Source: Actinomycetota bacterium (GTDB taxonomy: Bacteria > Actinomycetota > Actinomycetes > S36-B12 > UBA10799). Taken from it: DNA of 29,728 nucleotides. The stretch covers positions 1 to 29,728 of the forward strand of contig JAUPKM010000150.1 in the NCBI GenBank assembly GCA_030837445.1, in the 5' to 3' direction. How positions within the stretch are numbered: position 1 is the first letter of the stretch; every line of letters starts with the position of its first letter. The notes under the pieces were generated by a model. It saw only the letters and a list, made by a program, of their open reading frames with translations, did not search any database and had not been told where the DNA came from. Positions 13,601 through 25,800 of the stretch are shown here, in pieces. A program made the translations under genes and the position numbers.

Positions 13601-16600
13601 ATGCGCCTCGTCCCTATGTCACCGTCGCAGCTCGGAATGTACTTCGATGCCCAGTTACGGAGCGCGTCGGCCTACCACGTTGTGGTGCACCTGCGGATCG
13701 AGCAGGTCCTGCCCGAGCGGTTCCGTGGTGCGGTTCGGCGCGTGATGGCTGCGCAGCCGGCGCTGCGCAGCGCGGTGCGGAACGTCCGTGGCGGTGTCTC
13801 GTACGCCGTCATGTCGGCCGACGAGGTCGAGACGCCGTTCGCCTCCCATGATCTGCGGGGGGACGACGGCGCCCAGGACGCGTTCGACGCGATCGTGGCC
13901 GAGACGACGGACGCTCCCTTCGAGTTGGCGACCCCGCCGCTGTTCCGGGTGGTCCACGCCCGGTTCGACGGCGAGGACCAGGTCGTCTTCGTCTGCCACC
14001 ACCTCGTCGCGGACGGGCTGTCCGTCAGCTACCTGGTCGAGCAGGTGATGGCCCTCGCGTCCGGCGGCGACGACCTCGCTGGCGACGACGACCTCGCCGT
14101 GGAGGTCGTCGAGGACGGGGGATTCGCCGTCTACCAGGAGAGGCAGACCAAGCAGCCACGCGAGAGCAAGGCGGTTCGCAACCAGGAGTTCTGGGAGGCG
14201 AGTCTCGCCCGTCAGGAGACACCGGACCTGTCGCACTGGTTCGACTCCGCCGCGGATGACGCGGTCGGACGGGAGATCCGCGTGCCGCTGGATGCCGGGC
14301 TGGCCGGTGCGCTGCGGTCCGGTGCCCAGGACGCCGGGGTCTCCGAGTACACCGTCTACCTCGGGGTGTTCGGCCTGCTGTTGGCACGGTACGCGCACAC
14401 TGACAACGTCGCGGTGTCGGTCCCGTTCACGGACCGGCCGGCCCTCGAGATGGAGCACAGCATCGGCTGCTTCATCCGGACGCTGCCCGTGCACGTCGAC
14501 GCGACGGCGACAGTGTCCCTCCGGGAGCTGCTCGGCCGGCTCGGCAAGGAGGTACTCGGTACCTGGAAGCACCTCGACCACCCGGTGACGCGGCTGCTGG
14601 GCAACTACCCCGCGCTCGCCCGCGTGTTCGACGTGACGTTCATTCACGACCGGTTCGACTACCCCGACGGGGTGCGCGGCGCGGTGCGGAAGGACCAGGT
14701 TCCCTTCCCCGGCACGCTCACCGTCATCGTGGAGCAGGTCGACGGCGCCACCGAGCTGGTCTTCCAGTACAAGGACCCGGTCCTGAGCGAGCAGAAGATC
14801 CAGCGGTTCGCCGACCGCTACGTCACACTGCTTGAGCAGCTCCCTGCCGCGCTGGACGCGCCCGCGGCGTCCCTTCGCGAGTGCTCGGCGGCCGACGACG
14901 CCGCCCTGCTGGAGCAGCTCTCGCAGACCCACTTCTACGACTGGACCCCGGCCCACCTCGGCGACCTGCTCCTCGCGAGGACCACGGCGGACCCGGCCGG
15001 GATCGCCTGGTCGGACGCCTCCCGCGACTACTCGAACGCCTGGGCCCACGACGCGTCCGTCATCGTCCAGCGCCGCCTGCTCGACCTCACGGGCGGAGAG
15101 AAGAAACGCGTAGCGATCTTGCTTCCGCGCGGTGTGGAGCTGCTCGCCGGAGTCTTCGGCACGGCGCTGGCCGGCTCCGCCTATGTGCCGTTGTCCACGG
15201 GGATGCCCGCCGAGCGGCTCGCGCAGATCTTCCGCGACGCGGACATCGCCGTCGTCCTGACCAGGTCCGATGCGGACGCCGAGTTCCCCGGCGGCGTCAC
15301 ACGCCTCGACATCGACGTGATCGGCGAGTTCGCCGCCCTGCGCGACGACGAGCGTGTCGAGATCGGCGTGCGGCCCGCCGACGTCGACGTCTCCCCGGAC
15401 GACGTCCTCTACATCGAGTACACCTCCGGATCGACGGGCGTCCCCAAGGGCGTCGTCATCACCCACGCCAACATCCAGAACACCGCTCTCGACCTGGAAC
15501 GCCGCTTCCCGCTGCAGGCGCACGACGTCTACCTGCTGAAGACAGCCTTCACGTTCGACATCTTCGGCACGGAGGCCTACGGCTGGCTGGTCGGAGCCGG
15601 GCGCCTGCACATCCTGCCTCCCGGCGAGGAGGGTGACGTCCTCGCGGTGACCGCTGCGATCCGTACCGCGGGCGTGACGCACGTGAACTTCACGCCCACC
15701 ATGCTGCGCCTCCTCGTGGGCGCCGCCGAGCAGGGCGACCGCGCGGCAGCCCTCGCTTCACTGAAGTTCGTGTTCAGCGGCGGCGAGGCGCTGACCGCGG
15801 ACGTCGTCGAGCGGTTCTGCGCCCTGCGGCTGACCTGTTCGTTGGAGAACGTCTACGGCCCGACCGAAGCGACGATGTGGGCGACCCACAGCACCATCAC
15901 CTCCGCGGACGTCACGCGGATCGCCCCGATCGGCACGCCGCTCAACGACTACCGCGTCTACGCAGTGGCGAGTTCCGGTGAGCTGTGCGGTGTCGACATC
16001 CCGGGTGAGCTGTGCATCGCGGGGGCGGGTGTCGGCGTCGGCTATGTGAACCGGGACGAGCTCACCGCCGAACAGTTCGTTGAGAACCCGTTCTTCGACG
16101 ACGCCGGCGACCCCGAGCACCTGCGGCGCCTCTACCGCACCGGCGACCTCGGCTACCTGCGCGGGGACGGCCGGTTCGCGTTCGTCCGGCGCATCGACCG
16201 CCAGGTCAAGGTCGGCGGCGTGCGGATGGAACTCGGCGAGATCGAGCAAGCCCTGCTGCGCACCGAGGGCGTCGTCGAGGCGGCGGTGCTGGTCGACGAC
16301 GACGTCGTCCCGCCGCGCCTGGCCGGCTTCTACACGACGCGGGGCGCGGCGGGGGCGAACACCGAGCTGACGAGGGCCGACGTGCGGGCCGCGCTGGCCC
16401 GCAGCCTCGAACCGCAGCTGATTCCTTCGGTACTGGTGGCGATCGAGGCGCTGCCTTTGTCGACGGCGGGCAAGCTGGATCGCAGGGCGCTCAAGGAGCA
16501 GCTCGCCGGGATGCGGGCGCAGGTGAGCGCACAGGTGGGCGCGCGGTCCACCAGCGGCTCGTCGGCACGCATCGGCACCACTGCGCCCGGTGACACGCCC

Positions 16601-16803
16601 GTCACCGAGCGCATCGCGGCGCTCTGGCGGACGGTGCTCGGCACGAGCACCCTCGATCCGCGCGCCTCGTTCTTCGAGCAGGGCGGGAACTCGCTGAGCC
16701 TGATGAGCCTCCAGCTGGAGCTGAAGGAGGAGTTCGGCCGCGAGGTCCGGGTCACCGAGTTACTCAGCCACAGGACGGTCGAGGCGCAGGCACGGCTGTT
16801 CGA
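13601..16803 (+). other. Megasynthase module 1: C-A-T
   Basis: C1 has an intact CHHLVADG (His133, His134, Asp138). As the first domain of the protein it either acylates the first amino acid (lipo-initiation type) or receives a chain from another protein. A1 has YTSGSTG-PKG (608-616), NVYGPTE (750-756), YRTGDLGYL (845-849) and the catalytic Lys958 in STAGKLDRR. The ten specificity positions, aligned by eye to GrsA, read D-I-T-N-V-S-V-M-W-K, which matches no code I know. The carrier Ser1031 lies in FFEQGGNSL, a peptidyl-carrier form. Confidence 0.9.
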
Positions 16804-19800
16804 GGATCTCGAGGAGCCTGCGCCCCAGGGGCCGGCCGGGGACGCCGGACCCGCCGCAGCGCCCTCGGCCCCGGCCGCCGGACCCTGCGACATCGCCGTG
16901 ATCGGCATCGGCATCCAGGTCCCTGGCGCGAGTGAGGTGCACGAGTTCTGGTCGAACCTGCGCCGCGGCGCCGAGGGCATCACGTTCTACGACGACGACG
17001 AGCTTCGCGCGCTCGGCATCCCGGAGAGCGACATCGCCGCCCCGGGATACGTCAAGGCCGCCGGCCACCTCGACGGAATCGGTGGGTTCGACCATGCCTT
17101 GTACGGCATCCCGCCCGCCGAGGTCGGCGACACCTCGCCCCAGCTGCGCCTGCTCTACGAGACCTTCTGGCAGGTCTGCGAGGACGCAGGCTACGACCCG
17201 ACGGCGCTGCCCGGCCGGGTCGGCGTGTTCGCGGGTGGCAACGACGACTTCGCCTGGTACCAGGACAAGGTGCTCGGCGCCGAAAGGTACGGCGACGCCT
17301 ACCAGAACTTCACCCTGGCCACGAACCACTTCCTCAGCACGCGGCTGTCGTACCAGTTCGACCTGACCGGACCGTCGATGTCGGCCCTGACGGGCTGCTC
17401 GACGTCACTGCTGACGGTGCACCTGGCCGTGCAGGCGCTCCGCCTCGGCGAATGCGACCTGGCCGTGGCGGGCGGTGTGGCCGTCGAGCTGCCCAACGGC
17501 GGTGGATACCACTACGCCGACGGCATGATGCTCTCCCCGGACGGCCACTGCCGACCGTTCGACGCACGCGCGGCGGGCACCGTGTTCTCCAACGGGGCGG
17601 CGCTGCTGATGCTCAAGCCGGTGGACGCGGCGGTGCGGGACGGCGACCACGTCTACGGGGTCATCAAGGGCTCAGCCGTGGGGAACGACGGGCGGCGGAA
17701 GCTCTCGTACACCGCGCCCAGCGAGGACGGCCAGTACGAGACGATCCGCGCGGCCTACGAGTCCTCCGGGATCGACCCGGCGACCGTCACCTACGTCGAG
17801 GCCCACGGCACCGGCACGCTGCTCGGCGACCCGATCGAAGTCGCGTCGCTGACACGGGCCTTCGAGGGCGTACCCGCGGGGGAGATCCTGCTCGGTTCGG
17901 TGAAGGGGAACGTCGGCCACGCGGACTCCGCCGCGGGATCGGTGGGGTTGAGCAAGGTCGCGCTCAGCCTCAAGCACCGGTACCTGCCGGGCACCCGCAA
18001 CTACGCGGACCCCAACCCCAACATCGACTTCGCGGCCACCCCGTTCCGGGTGACGAGCGAGGGCGAGTCCTGGCGCGGAAGCCGGCTGCGCGCGGCGATC
18101 AACTCCTTCGGGGTCGGAGGGACCAACGTGCACATGATCGTCGAGGAGGCCCCGCAGGCGGAGCCGACCCAGGACAACGCGTACGAGGTACTGCAGTTCT
18201 CGGCGGCCGGCCCGCAGGCGCTGGAGCGCACGGCGGACGCCGTCGTGCGGTACCTCGCGGAGAATGAGGACGTCTCCCTGAGCGACGCGGCCCGGACACT
18301 GCGCCAGGGGCGAGCTCATCTCACGCACCGCAAGGCCATCGTGGTGTCGGCGGCCGGGCACCGGGACGCGCGGCGGTGGGCGCAACGGATCCGCTCCGCC
18401 CGGACCCTCCAGGCCCGGTCCGGTGCGCGGACAGCACTGCTGTTCTCCGGGCAAGGGAACCAGTACCACGCGATGGGGCGTGGGCTGTACCTGAGCGACA
18501 GCCCGTCGGGCGTCATCTTCCGCCGGTGGATGGACGAGGCCATCGGCCACCTCGCCGACGACGAGGCCGCCGAGTTCCGCGAGGTGCTGTACGGCGCCGA
18601 GGACGGCGGGCGGATCAACCACACCGAGTGGTCGCAGCTTGCGCTGTTCGGCTCGCAGTTCGCGGCCGCGAAGGTGCTGGAGGCGTTCGGGGTGCTGCCC
18701 CACGTGATGATGGGACACAGCATCGGCGAGCTGACCGCGGCGGCGCTCGCGGGCGTGTGGGAGTTCGGCGACGCCGTGCGGCTGGTCCGCGAGCGGGGCC
18801 GGTTGATGCAGGCCGAGGAGCCGGGTCTGATGATGGCGGCGCTCGCGCCCGCGGCACAGGTCCGGGAGCTGATCGAGGGGATGGCCGGGGTCTGGCTGTC
18901 GCTGGACAACTCCGCCGAGCGGTCCGTGGTCGGGATGCGGAGCGAGGCGTTCGCCGACGTCGCACGGCGTCTCGACGGCGCCGGGGTGCGGCGCATCCCG
19001 CTGCAGACGTCGCACGCCTTCCACACGCCGATGATGCGCGACGCCGCGAAGGCGTTCGAGGAGGCCGTCGCCCGCGTCGAGACGCGCGACCCGGAGGTGC
19101 CGATCATCTCGAACCGGACGGGCGAGGTCGTCAGGCCGGGGGAGATGACGGACCCGGTGTACTGGGCGGACCACATCACGGGCGAGGTCCGGTTCGCGGA
19201 GAGCCTCACGACGCTGCTGGCGGGCGGGCCGCTGTTCGGCATCGAGCTCGGACCGGGGCCGAGCCTCTCGACGTTCGCGGCGCACGACCCGGGCCGACGG
19301 CAGGACCACCTGTTCGTCAACCTGCTGAAGCACGCCGCGGAGGACAGCGCGGACGAGGCCTGGCTGCTGGACGCTCTCGGCACCCTGTGGAGCGCCGGTC
19401 TGGACGTTGACTGGACCCACCACACCACGGGTCGGCGCGTCTCGCTGCCGACGTACTCCTTCGACCGTCACCCCTATCCCGTCACCACGACCACCCGTGT
19501 CGCCTCTGGAGGCGCCGCCTCTGGCAGCGCCGCGACCAACCGGTCGCTGCCGGCGTCCGCGTCGCTGTCCGCCCAGGTGGTGGGCTCAGCGCGTCAGTCA
19601 GGACCTGCGCGGGGCGCGGCCGGTGGCGGGACCGAGATCGACCCGCTCACCGCGGTACAGGAGACGTTCGTCGCCGTGCTCGGCTACGCGCAGGTTCCCG
19701 TCGGCGCCGACTTCTTCGCGCTCGGCGGGGACTCGCTCAAGGCGACCGGGCTCGCCGCACGGCTCAGCTCGCGTCTCGGGGTGGGCGTCACCGTCGCGGA

Positions 19801-22800
19801 CGTGTTCGCGGCCCCGACGCCCGCGGGGCTCGCGGAGCGGTTCGGTCCGGCGGTGCGGGCCGGGGCCGGCGGTGCGCCGGCCCCGGGTGTGCGCCGCCTG
19901 ACGGCCGCACCCGGGCAGGGTGACTACCCGCTCAGCCCCGCGCAGACCCGGATGTACCTCGCGGCGCAGCTCGACCCGGCCTCGCTCGTGTACAACATGG
20001 CCTCCGCCACGTGGCTCGACGGCACGCTCAGCCCGGACGCGCTCCGCACGGCGGTGCGCCGCCTGGTCGCGCGGCACGAGCCGCTGCGCACGACCTTCGC
20101 GCTGCGCGACGGCGAGGTCCGGCAGAGGATCGCGGATCCCGGCACGGCCTGGCCGCTGCCGCTCGTCTTCTCCACCGCGGCGCACGTCGGCCAGGACGTC
20201 GTCGACGGGCTCATGGACCGCTTCGTGCGGCCTTTCGACCTGGCGACCGGCCCGCTGTTCCGCATGGAGATCGTCGACGGCGGCAGCAGCGGCAGCCTCC
20301 TTCTCTTCGACATCCACCACATCGTCGCCGACGCGGTCTCCGCTGAGATCATCGCCCGCGATCTCGGTGCGTTGTACGCCGGTGACCTCGAACCGCTGGC
20401 CGTGCAGTACACGGACTTCGTGGTGCACCACGACGAGACCCGCGTCCGGATGGTCGCCGAGTCCGAGGCGCGGCTCCTGGACACCTTGCGGGACGCGCCG
20501 ACGGCGGAACTCCTCGCGACGGACCGGCCGCGCGGCGCCGGGCGGGACAGGGCAGCCGGACGGGTGAACCTGCACCTGGGCCCGGCCCGCATGCGGAGCG
20601 TGCGGGTACTCGCGGAGGCGCACGACGCGACGCCGTTCATGGTGCTGCTGTCCGCCTGGGGCGCGACGCTCGCCCGCACGGCGGGCCGCGACGACCTCGT
20701 GATCGGTACGCCGGTGACCGGCCGGACCCTCGCGGAGACGCAGGAGATGGTCGGCATGTTCGTGAACATGATGCCGATCCGGCTCCGCCCGGAGCCGACG
20801 GTGTCGTTCGGCGAGTACGTAGAGGCGAGCCGCTCCTCGGTGATCGACGCCCTGAAGCATCAGGACGTGCCGTTCGAGCGTGTCGTCGACGCGCTGGACC
20901 TGGGGCGAGTCCCTGGCCGGCACCCGCTGTGCGACGTGTCGTTCGACTACCACAACATCGAGCGGCACGACATCGCGATCGACGCGATCGCGGCCCGCGA
21001 GCTCGAGGTGAAGCCGAAGGGCGTCGGTCTGGACCTCGTCGTCACGTGCACGGAGACCGCCGACGGCCTCGCCATCGAGTTCGACTACGCGGCCGCGCTG
21101 TTCGACCGGGCCACGATCGAGCGACTGGTCGTGCGCTTCCAGGCGCTCCTGGCGGCCGTGTGCCAGGACGACGATCTCCCGATCGGCCGGATCCCGCTCG
21201 GCACGCCGACCGATGCGATCCGTGCCCGGCTCGTCCCTGCCCCGTTCAGACCGATCCACGAGCTTGTCGCGCAGCGGGCGGCGGAACTCCCGGACACCAC
21301 TGCGGTCATCGACGGCAACGGTGACCGCTACACGTTCGCCCAGCTGGACGGCATGGCGAACGCGCAGGCGGCACGGTTGATCGACGCCGGGCTGCGGCTC
21401 GGCGAGTGCGTCGCGCTGTTCACCCGGCGGGACGTGAACCTGCTGGTCGCGCAACTGGCCATCCTCAAGGCCGGTGGTGCCTACCTGCCGATCGACCCGC
21501 GGCAGCCCGTCGCGCGGCAGGAGCGGATCCTCGCCGACGTCGCGCCGAGGTTCGCCTTCGCGGAACCGGGTCTGGCGGCTGCGCCGGCCGTCGGGACGGT
21601 GTTCGACATCACCACCTGCACGGAGCGCACCGGGCCCGCCCCCGCCGGACCCGTCGTCGGGCCGGACGCCCCGGCCTACGTGGTGTTCACCTCAGGATCG
21701 ACGGGCCGGCCCAAGGGCATCGAGGTGAGACACCGTGGCGTGACGAACCTGTGGCACGACCATGCCGGGCGCGGGATCTTCGCGACGGGGGACGTGATCA
21801 TCAGCCTGGCGGACCCGACGTTCGACATCTTCATCTTCGAGAGCCTGCTGCCGCTGGCCTCGGGCGCGGCGGTCCACCTGTGCCCGGTGGACCACCAGAA
21901 GGACGCCACCGGGATCGCCGGGCGGGTCGAGGCGTTCGGGGTGACGCACATCCAGGCACCGGTGTCGAAGATGGTTGCGCTCTGCGGCAACCGGCGGTTC
22001 CGCGCCCAGCTGCCCGCGCTGCGGGTGGTGGTCTGCGGGGGCGAGCACTTCTCCGAGAACCTGCTGGCGCTGTTGCTCAAAGAGAGCGGCGCGCGGGTCT
22101 TCAACATGTACGGGCCGACCGAGACCACGGTGACCGCGACCGTCAAGGAGTTCGCGCCCGGTGACGACGTGACGGTCGGCAGCGCCGTGTCCGGTGCCGC
22201 TGTGATCGTCGTCGGCGAGGACGGGACGATCCTGCCCGACGGCGAACCCGGCGAGCTGTGCATCGCGGGCGAGGGACTCGCCGCCGGCTACGTCAACGAC
22301 CCGGAGCGGACGGCGGCGGCGTTCACCACCCTGCCCGGACTGCCCGGCGTGCGCGTCTACCGGACCGGCGACGCCGGCTACCTGCGGCCCGACGGCGAGA
22401 CCGTGTTGATCGGGCGCCTCGACCACCAGGTCAAGGTCAACGGCAACCGGATCGAGCTCGGCGAGATCGAGAAGACCGCGATGCGTGCCGACGGCGTGAC
22501 GTATGCCGTCGCGACCGTGTCCGACGGCGACCTGGTGCTGCACTACACGGCGGAGGACGCCGCCGACCGGTCGGCGGCCGTCCTCGCCCAGATCGAGGCG
22601 GCTCTGCCCGCCTACATGCGTCCCACCCGCCTCCGCCAGGTCGCGGAGATGCCGAAGCTCCCCAACACCAAGGTCGACCGCTTGGCGTTGGAGGCCGCCG
22701 TGGAACCGGCCGTGGAACCGGTCGTGGAGGCGGCCGCGCCCGCGGGGGAGGGCGACGTCCTCGAGGTGATCCTCGGGGTGTGGGCCCAGATGCTCGGGAG

Positions 22801-25800
22801 GGGCGTCTCGGCCGGCGACAACTTCTTCGACGTCGGCGGGAACTCCTACAAGCTCATGCTGGTCAACAACCGTCTCGGCGAGGAGCTGAAGCGGGACATC
22901 CCGCTCAACCGCCTCTTCGAGAACCCGACGCCACGGGCCCTGGCCGAGGCGCTCGGCCACCGGGCGGCCCCGCCGACCGGCCCGGGCCAGGAGGATTCCC
23001 CGGCAGGTTCTGCCGCGGACGACGAGACCGGGACCATCGCCGCCGCCGACATCGCGGAGATCGTCGCGTGGGCGGACCAGCGGGACCATGCCAAGGCTCA
23101 GATCCCGAACCGCAAGATCGCGGTCATCGGGATGTCCGGCGTGTTTCCCGGCGCCTCGACCGTCGCCGAGTACTGGGACAACCGCTTCGCCGGGCTCGAC
23201 AGCATCCGCCGCTTCACGCGCGACGAACTGCTCGACGCCGGGTTCGACGAGGCCACCATCGACGATCCGCGCTACGTCAACGCCCGCGGGTACGTCGCCG
23301 CCGACACCTTCGACGCGGACTTCTTCGGGTACTCCGCCCACGAGGCCGAGACCATGGACCCGCAGGTGAGGCTCCTGCACGAGACCGCCTGGCACGCGAT
23401 GGAGGACGCGGGTTACGTGCCCGGCGAGTTCCCGGGCACCATCGCGCTCTTCGCCGGCAGCGGGACGAACTTCGCCTGGATGGCTCGGTTCCTGCAGCGC
23501 CGGAACGACCCGATCGGGGTGTTCGAGGCGATGACGACGAACGAGAAGGACTTCCTCGCCACCAAGGTGGCCTACAAGCTCGGCCTGACCGGTCCCGCGG
23601 TGAACGTGCAGACGGCGTGCTCGACGTCGCTGGTCGCGATCCACCAGGCGGTCAGCTGCCTGAGACAGGGCGAGGCCGACATGGCGCTCGCCGGCGGCGT
23701 CGCCCTCAACTTCCCGCGCAAGGAGGGCTACCCCTGGCACGAGGGGATGATCTTCTCGGCCGACGGCGTGTGCCGCCCCTTCTCGCAGGACGCCAACGGC
23801 ACGGTCGGCGGCCAGGGCGCCGGCGTCGTCCTGCTCAAGCCGCTCGACGCGGCGCTGGCCGACGGCGACCACATCTACGCGGTGATCGCCGGCAGTGCGA
23901 TGAACAACGACGGCCGCGCGAAGGTCGGGTACACCGCTCCGAGCGTGCGCGGCCAGGAACAGGTGATCCGTGCCGCGCTCGCGGACGCCACCGTCGACGC
24001 CGACGACGTCGTCTACGTCGAGACCCACGGCACGGGAACCCTCCACGGCGACCCGATCGAGTACCAGGCGCTCGCCAACGTCTACGGCAGGAGCGGACCG
24101 GTCGCCCTGGGGGCGGCCAAGGCCAACGTCGGCCACCTCGACGCGGCAGCGGGCGTCGCCGGGTTCCTCGGCGCCGTCGGCGTCGTCAACCGCGGCGTGG
24201 TCCCGCCGATGGCCAACTTCACAGGCCTGAACCGGAACATCGAGGTGACCGGCTCGATCTACGTGCCCACCCGGGCGACGGCTCCCGCGTCGGGCGTGCC
24301 GTTCGCCGCCGTGAGCTCCTTCGGGATCGGCGGTACCAACGCGCACGTCATCCTGGAGCCCGCCCCGGCCCGCCCGGCGTCGTCGGACAGGGACGACGGC
24401 GAGTGCGTTCTCCCGGTCTCGGCCCGCACCGAGTGGTCCCGGCGCCGGATGCAGGACGCGCTGGCGGGCTTCCTCGGCACGGCGGTCCCGGCGCGCGACG
24501 TCTCGGCCAGCCTGGCCCGGGGCCGCGCGGAGTTCGAGCACCGCGCCGCCGCCGTCCGGGTGCCGGGCAAGCCCCTTGAGTGGATCGAGCCCGGTGCGGA
24601 CGTGCTCGCGATCGATGCGTCGGACGGGGTGCGGCTGACGCTCCCGGCACGTCTGCCGGACGACACCTCCCCGGCTGGTCAGGCGTTCGTCCGGACCCTG
24701 GAGTTCGTGGTGCGCGTCTTCGAGGACGGCCTGCGGGCACGGGTGCGCGCGGCGCTGTCCGACGTCGGTGCGCCGGACGATCTCGTGATCGATCGTCTCT
24801 CCCAGTTCGCGGTGCGGGTGGCGATCGCCCGCTTCGCCGGGTACGACAGCCTGCGGGCACGCGGCGGGGACGACCGGCTGCTGCGTATCGCCCTCGGGGT
24901 CGCGAGCGCGGAGATCAGCTCCGGCGAGGCGATGCGGTACCTGAGGGCAGGGACGGCGCCGGCCCGGACGCGGCAGGCGGTGCCGACGGCGATCATTCCC
25001 GCCGAGGCGGGTGGCCTGGTCACGCCGGACGTCCTGCGACGGGTCCTCGCGTCCCGGTGGGTGCGCGGTGACGACGTCGATCGGGCGCTGTTCTGCGCGG
25101 AGGGCCCGCGTCTCCCGGTGCCGGGCTATGCGTTCGAGCCTCGTCCCCTCCTCTCCGACATCCGCTGGGACGAGCTGGGCCTGGGAGCGGGGGCAGGGGC
25201 GGGCGACCGGGCGGAGGCCGCTGCTCGCGCGGACCTTCCGGCGCGCGACGAGGCCGTTCGTCAGACCTGGGTCGAGGTGCTCGGCACCGAGCCCACCGAC
25301 GACGCGAACTTCCTCCGCGCCGGCGGCGACTCCCTGACCGCGGTGAGGTTCACCGCCCTTCTCGAGAAGCGCACGGGCATCGCGATCACCGTCGGCGAGA
25401 TGTTCGCCGACGCGAGCTACGCCGCGATCAGCGCCCTCCTGGCCACGAGGGCCGCACCGTCCCCGGCATCCACGCCGACGACCCCGCTGCCGGCCGAGCC
25501 CGCCGCCGAGCCCGCCGCCGAGCCCCCCGCCGTCCCCGCCTCCGGCCTCGCCGAGTTTGTCGAGTCGCCGGCGTCCCCCGCGCAGCGGAGGATGTACGCC
25601 GTCTGCGCGCTACGCGACGACGACACGGCGTACAACCTCGCCATCGCCTACACGGTGACGGGCGGGCTCGACGTCGAACGGCTCCGGCACGCCTTCGGGC
25701 AGGTCGTCGCGCGGCACGGGCAGCTGCGAACGTCGTTCCACCTGGCCGGTGACGGCACGCTGGTGCAGCGCGTCCTCGCCGGGGTGCCGGATGTCGTCAG

